Translations under genes and position numbers: made by a program
The notes under the pieces: model-generated
The model's input: only the letters and a program-made list of their open reading frames with translations
Database searches by the model: none
What the model was told of the DNA's origin: nothing
Part shown: one piece after another, positions 62,167-64,000 of the stretch
Numbering within the stretch: position 1 is the stretch's first letter
Layout of the letters: each line of letters starts with the position of its first letter
Source of the DNA: Paenibacillus sp. Root444D2
GTDB lineage: Bacteria; Bacillota; Bacilli; Paenibacillales; NBRC-103111
Length of the DNA: 64,000 nt
Reading direction: 5' to 3'
Assembly: GCF_001426375.1 (NCBI RefSeq)
Contig: NZ_LMEO01000045.1
Coordinates: 1,112,452 to 1,176,451 of the forward strand

Positions 62167-63147
62167 TTAGAATTCGAGTACTTGATTAATGCCTGCAATG
62201 ACACTTGCTGGACTAGGCAACCAAGCGTCTTCGATTTGAGCGAACGGATAGATTGTATCTGGCGGTGCAATACGCAAGACTGGAGCTTCCAGATGCAGGA
62301 TCGCTTTTTCATTAATCTGTGCAATAACCTCTGCCGCTACACCGGATGTTTTTTGTGCTTCTTGTACGATAATCGCACGGTTTGTTTTCTTGATCGAAGC
62401 TACAATTGTTTCGATATCAAGAGGAATCAGTGTACGCAAGTCGATAACTTCAACTTTCACACCTTGTGTTTTCTCGATCTCTTCCGCTGCTTTCACAGAT
62501 GTGTGAACCATAGCGCCGTAAGTAATAACCGTCACATCTGAGCCCTCGCGAACAACATTTGCTTTACCAAGCTCAATGGTATATTCGCCTTCTGGTACTT
62601 CTGCGCGGAATGCACGGTATAAGTTCAGATGCTCCATGAAGAAGACAGGGTCATTATCGCGAATCGCGGAAATGAGCAGTCCCTTCGCATCGTAAGGGTT
62701 GGAAGGAACAACAACTTTAATACCTGGAGTTTGAACAAGCAAACCTTCGAGTGCATCCGTGTGAAGCTCAGCCGCTTTAACACCGCCACCAAAAGGTGTA
62801 CGGAATACGATTGGAGCGTTGTAACGGCCGCCGGAACGGTAACGCATACGAGCTGCTTGCACGCAAATTTGGTCCAGCGCTTCATAAATAAAACCTACGA
62901 ATTGAATTTCTGCAATCGGACGAAAGCCTTGAACTCCTAGACCAACCGCAAGTCCGCCGATAGCTGATTCAGCAAGAGGCGTATCGAATACGCGCTCTTC
63001 GCCGAATTCTTTCTGTAAACCTTCCGTAGCACGGAATACGCCACCAACATGGCCAACGTCTTCGCCGAACAAAATTACATTAGGATCTCTTTCCAGTTCA
63101 ACGCGCATTGCGTCTTTTATCGCTTGAATCATCGTCATTTGTGCCAT
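62167..63147 (-). CDS. pdhB: Pyruvate dehydrogenase E1 beta subunit
   Basis: 326 residues, a typical E1-beta length. Signatures: LFGEDVGHVGGVFRAT, FDTPLAESAIGGLAVGLG, AEIQFVGFIYEALDQI, VVVPSNPYDAKGLL and VIDLRTLIPLD. It forms the alpha2beta2 thiamine-diphosphate enzyme with PdhA. GGAGAAG precedes the ATG; 31 bp separate it from pdhC. The 96-bp gap to pdhA holds two copies of the 40-bp hairpin repeat. Confidence 0.96.
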   Translation of the reverse strand: MAQMTMIQAIKDAMRVELERDPNVILFGEDVGHVGGVFRATEGLQKEFGEERVFDTPLAESAIGGLAVGLGVQGFRPIAEIQFVGFIYEALDQICVQAARMRYRSGGRYNAPIVFRTPFGGGVKAAELHTDALEGLLVQTPGIKVVVPSNPYDAKGLLISAIRDNDPVFFMEHLNLYRAFRAEVPEGEYTIELGKANVVREGSDVTVITYGAMVHTSVKAAEEIEKTQGVKVEVIDLRTLIPLDIETIVASIKKTNRAIIVQEAQKTSGVAAEVIAQINEKAILHLEAPVLRIAPPDTIYPFAQIEDAWLPSPASVIAGINQVLEF

Positions 63148-63169
63148 GACTTCTCCGTGCCTCCTAATT

Positions 63170-63240
63170 GTTTTCGTGAGAAAACTTGCTTCGTAAGCTT
63201 AAGCTGAGTTTTTCGCTAGAAAAACTGGCATCGTAAGCCT
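63170..63240. repeat. 40-bp hairpin-plus-linker repeat between pdhA and pdhB
   Basis: Two units: GTTTTCGTGAGAAAACTTGC then TCGTAAGC (63191), and GAGTTTTTCGCTAGAAAAACT then TCGTAAGC (63231), exactly 40 bp apart and joined by GCTGAG. The layout equals that before aas, with different stems. Transcribed, it would place two hairpins inside the pdh message. Confidence 0.82.
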
Positions 63241-63243
63241 GAT

Positions 63244-64000
63244 TTATTTAAACGCTTGCTTCTGTTCTTCGAGATGTGCCGGTGTTACTTCGAACATAGA
63301 GTCAATTAGGCCTGGAACCGTCATTTTCTCTGTTTCTTCCGCTTTTTTGATATGTTCAGCAACCGTTGCTTTCGCTTCTTCTTTCACTTGAGCTTCTTCT
63401 TCTTCGCTCCAAAGACCTTTTTTAGTCAAGAACAGACGCATGCGCGTAAGCGGATCCTTAGGCTCCCAGTCACTCTCTTCATCTTTGGTTCGGTATTTCG
63501 TCGTATCATCCGCCAAGGAATGCGGACGGTAACGGTAAGTTAATGCTTCAATCAACGTAGCGCCTTCGCCTCTGCGTCCTCTTTCAGCAGCTTCGGTAAC
63601 AGCTTGAACAACAGCCAATACGTCCATTCCGTCAACTTGCACGCCTTTGATACCGGCAGCAAGTGCTTTATGCGCCACAGAAAGCGCACCTGTTTGCTTC
63701 GAATAAGGAGTCGTAATTGCATAACCGTTGTTTTGTACAAAATAAATGACAGGCAGCTTGAATGCTCCTGCAAAGTTCATGCCTTCGTAGAAATCGCCCT
63801 CGGAGCTTCCTCCGTCGCCTGTGTACGTAATCGCAACACGCGGTTGGTTACGTTTCTTGAATGCCATAGCTACACCGGTAGCATGCAAAATTTGAGCTCC
63901 GATGATGATTTGCGGCATAAGCACGTGTACATCCTGCGGAATTTGTCCGCCATGCTGATGACCGCGGGAATACAAAAATGCTTGATAAAGCGGAAGTCCG
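63244..64000 (-). CDS. pdhA: Pyruvate dehydrogenase E1 alpha subunit, C-terminal part
   Basis: Partial: the frame is open to the window edge, so the start lies beyond 64000. About 251 C-terminal residues are visible, beginning GLPLYQAFLYSRGHQHGG. The thiamine-diphosphate motif is complete (GDGGSSEGDFYEGMNFA to VQNNGYAI), as is the region with the regulatory-type loop YRYRPHSLADD. It decarboxylates pyruvate and passes the acetyl group to E2. It is the first gene of pdhABCD. Confidence 0.95.
   Translation of the reverse strand, partial: GLPLYQAFLYSRGHQHGGQIPQDVHVLMPQIIIGAQILHATGVAMAFKKRNQPRVAITYTGDGGSSEGDFYEGMNFAGAFKLPVIYFVQNNGYAITTPYSKQTGALSVAHKALAAGIKGVQVDGMDVLAVVQAVTEAAERGRRGEGATLIEALTYRYRPHSLADDTTKYRTKDEESDWEPKDPLTRMRLFLTKKGLWSEEEEAQVKEEAKATVAEHIKKAEETEKMTVPGLIDSMFEVTPAHLEEQKQAFK

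Overview
The window looks like a chromosomal segment of a Paenibacillus-type member of the Bacillota. Evidence: GGAGG-type ribosome sites, many rho-independent terminators, a T-box leader before serC, CcpA-type cre boxes, two YesM/YesN-type two-component systems beside lipoprotein-dependent ABC importers that lack their own ATPase, and frequent TTG/GTG starts. No tRNA, rRNA, transposase, integrase or phage gene is visible. The assignment is from gene style, not from a database match.

Layout. 0.1-5.5 kb (minus): lactonase-fold protein, YjdF-type membrane protein, VanW-domain protein and a large HAD-type protein of polysaccharide loci, facing a divergent GT2 glycosyltransferase. 6.3-9.3 kb: AraC regulator divergent from a Gfo/Idh/MocA dehydrogenase and an aldo/keto reductase. 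9.4-11.2 kb: 1.8 kb of non-coding tandem arrays. 11.2-16.8 kb: DeoR-type regulator, then a carbon-starvation/pyruvate module (CstA, YbdD-like protein, LytTR regulator, LytS-type kinase). 17.1-18.4 kb: MFS exporter. 18.5-27.8 kb: amino-sugar module (ROK kinase, NagZ, two permeases, lipoprotein) with its YesN/YesM pair. 28-28.8 kb: OsmC protein and SMR exporter. 29.4-31.1 kb: a DUF559-like nuclease-fold protein between two repeat arrays. 31.2-33.2 kb: TetR/MFS pair. 33.4-35.2 kb: chemoreceptor. 35.4-39.7 kb: lipid kinase, LplT and Aas (phospholipid repair). 40.4-45.0 kb: VOC protein, GDPD and a Ugp-like importer. 45.6-57.0 kb: chemoreceptor, PP2C phosphatase, two solute-binding proteins, fused permease, ATPase and a second kinase/regulator pair. 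57.2-59.3 kb: T-box, serC and a YdeI-domain protein. 59.4-64.0 kb: pdhA(partial)BCD.

How parts work together. The cstA promoter carries a perfect cre box at its start site, and the module includes a BtsSR-like kinase and regulator, which fits pyruvate scavenging under carbon limitation. Both transcription units of the amino-sugar locus carry the same motif 49-50 bp upstream of the -10 box, probably the site of the cognate YesN regulator. GDPD plus the Ugp-like importer suggest use of glycerophosphodiesters, with a possible Pho box between them.

The most unusual signal is non-coding. Four separate intergenic arrays (9.48, 10.55, 30.5 and 45.3 kb) use a ~113-bp unit containing two hairpin-like dyads at alternating ~62/51-bp spacing. 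Linkers are recognisably related between arrays while the dyad stems differ. A second family, a 40-bp hairpin-plus-linker unit, occurs before aas and between pdhA and pdhB and shows the same behaviour: constant linker, exchanged but still self-complementary stem. I do not recognise either family as a described element.
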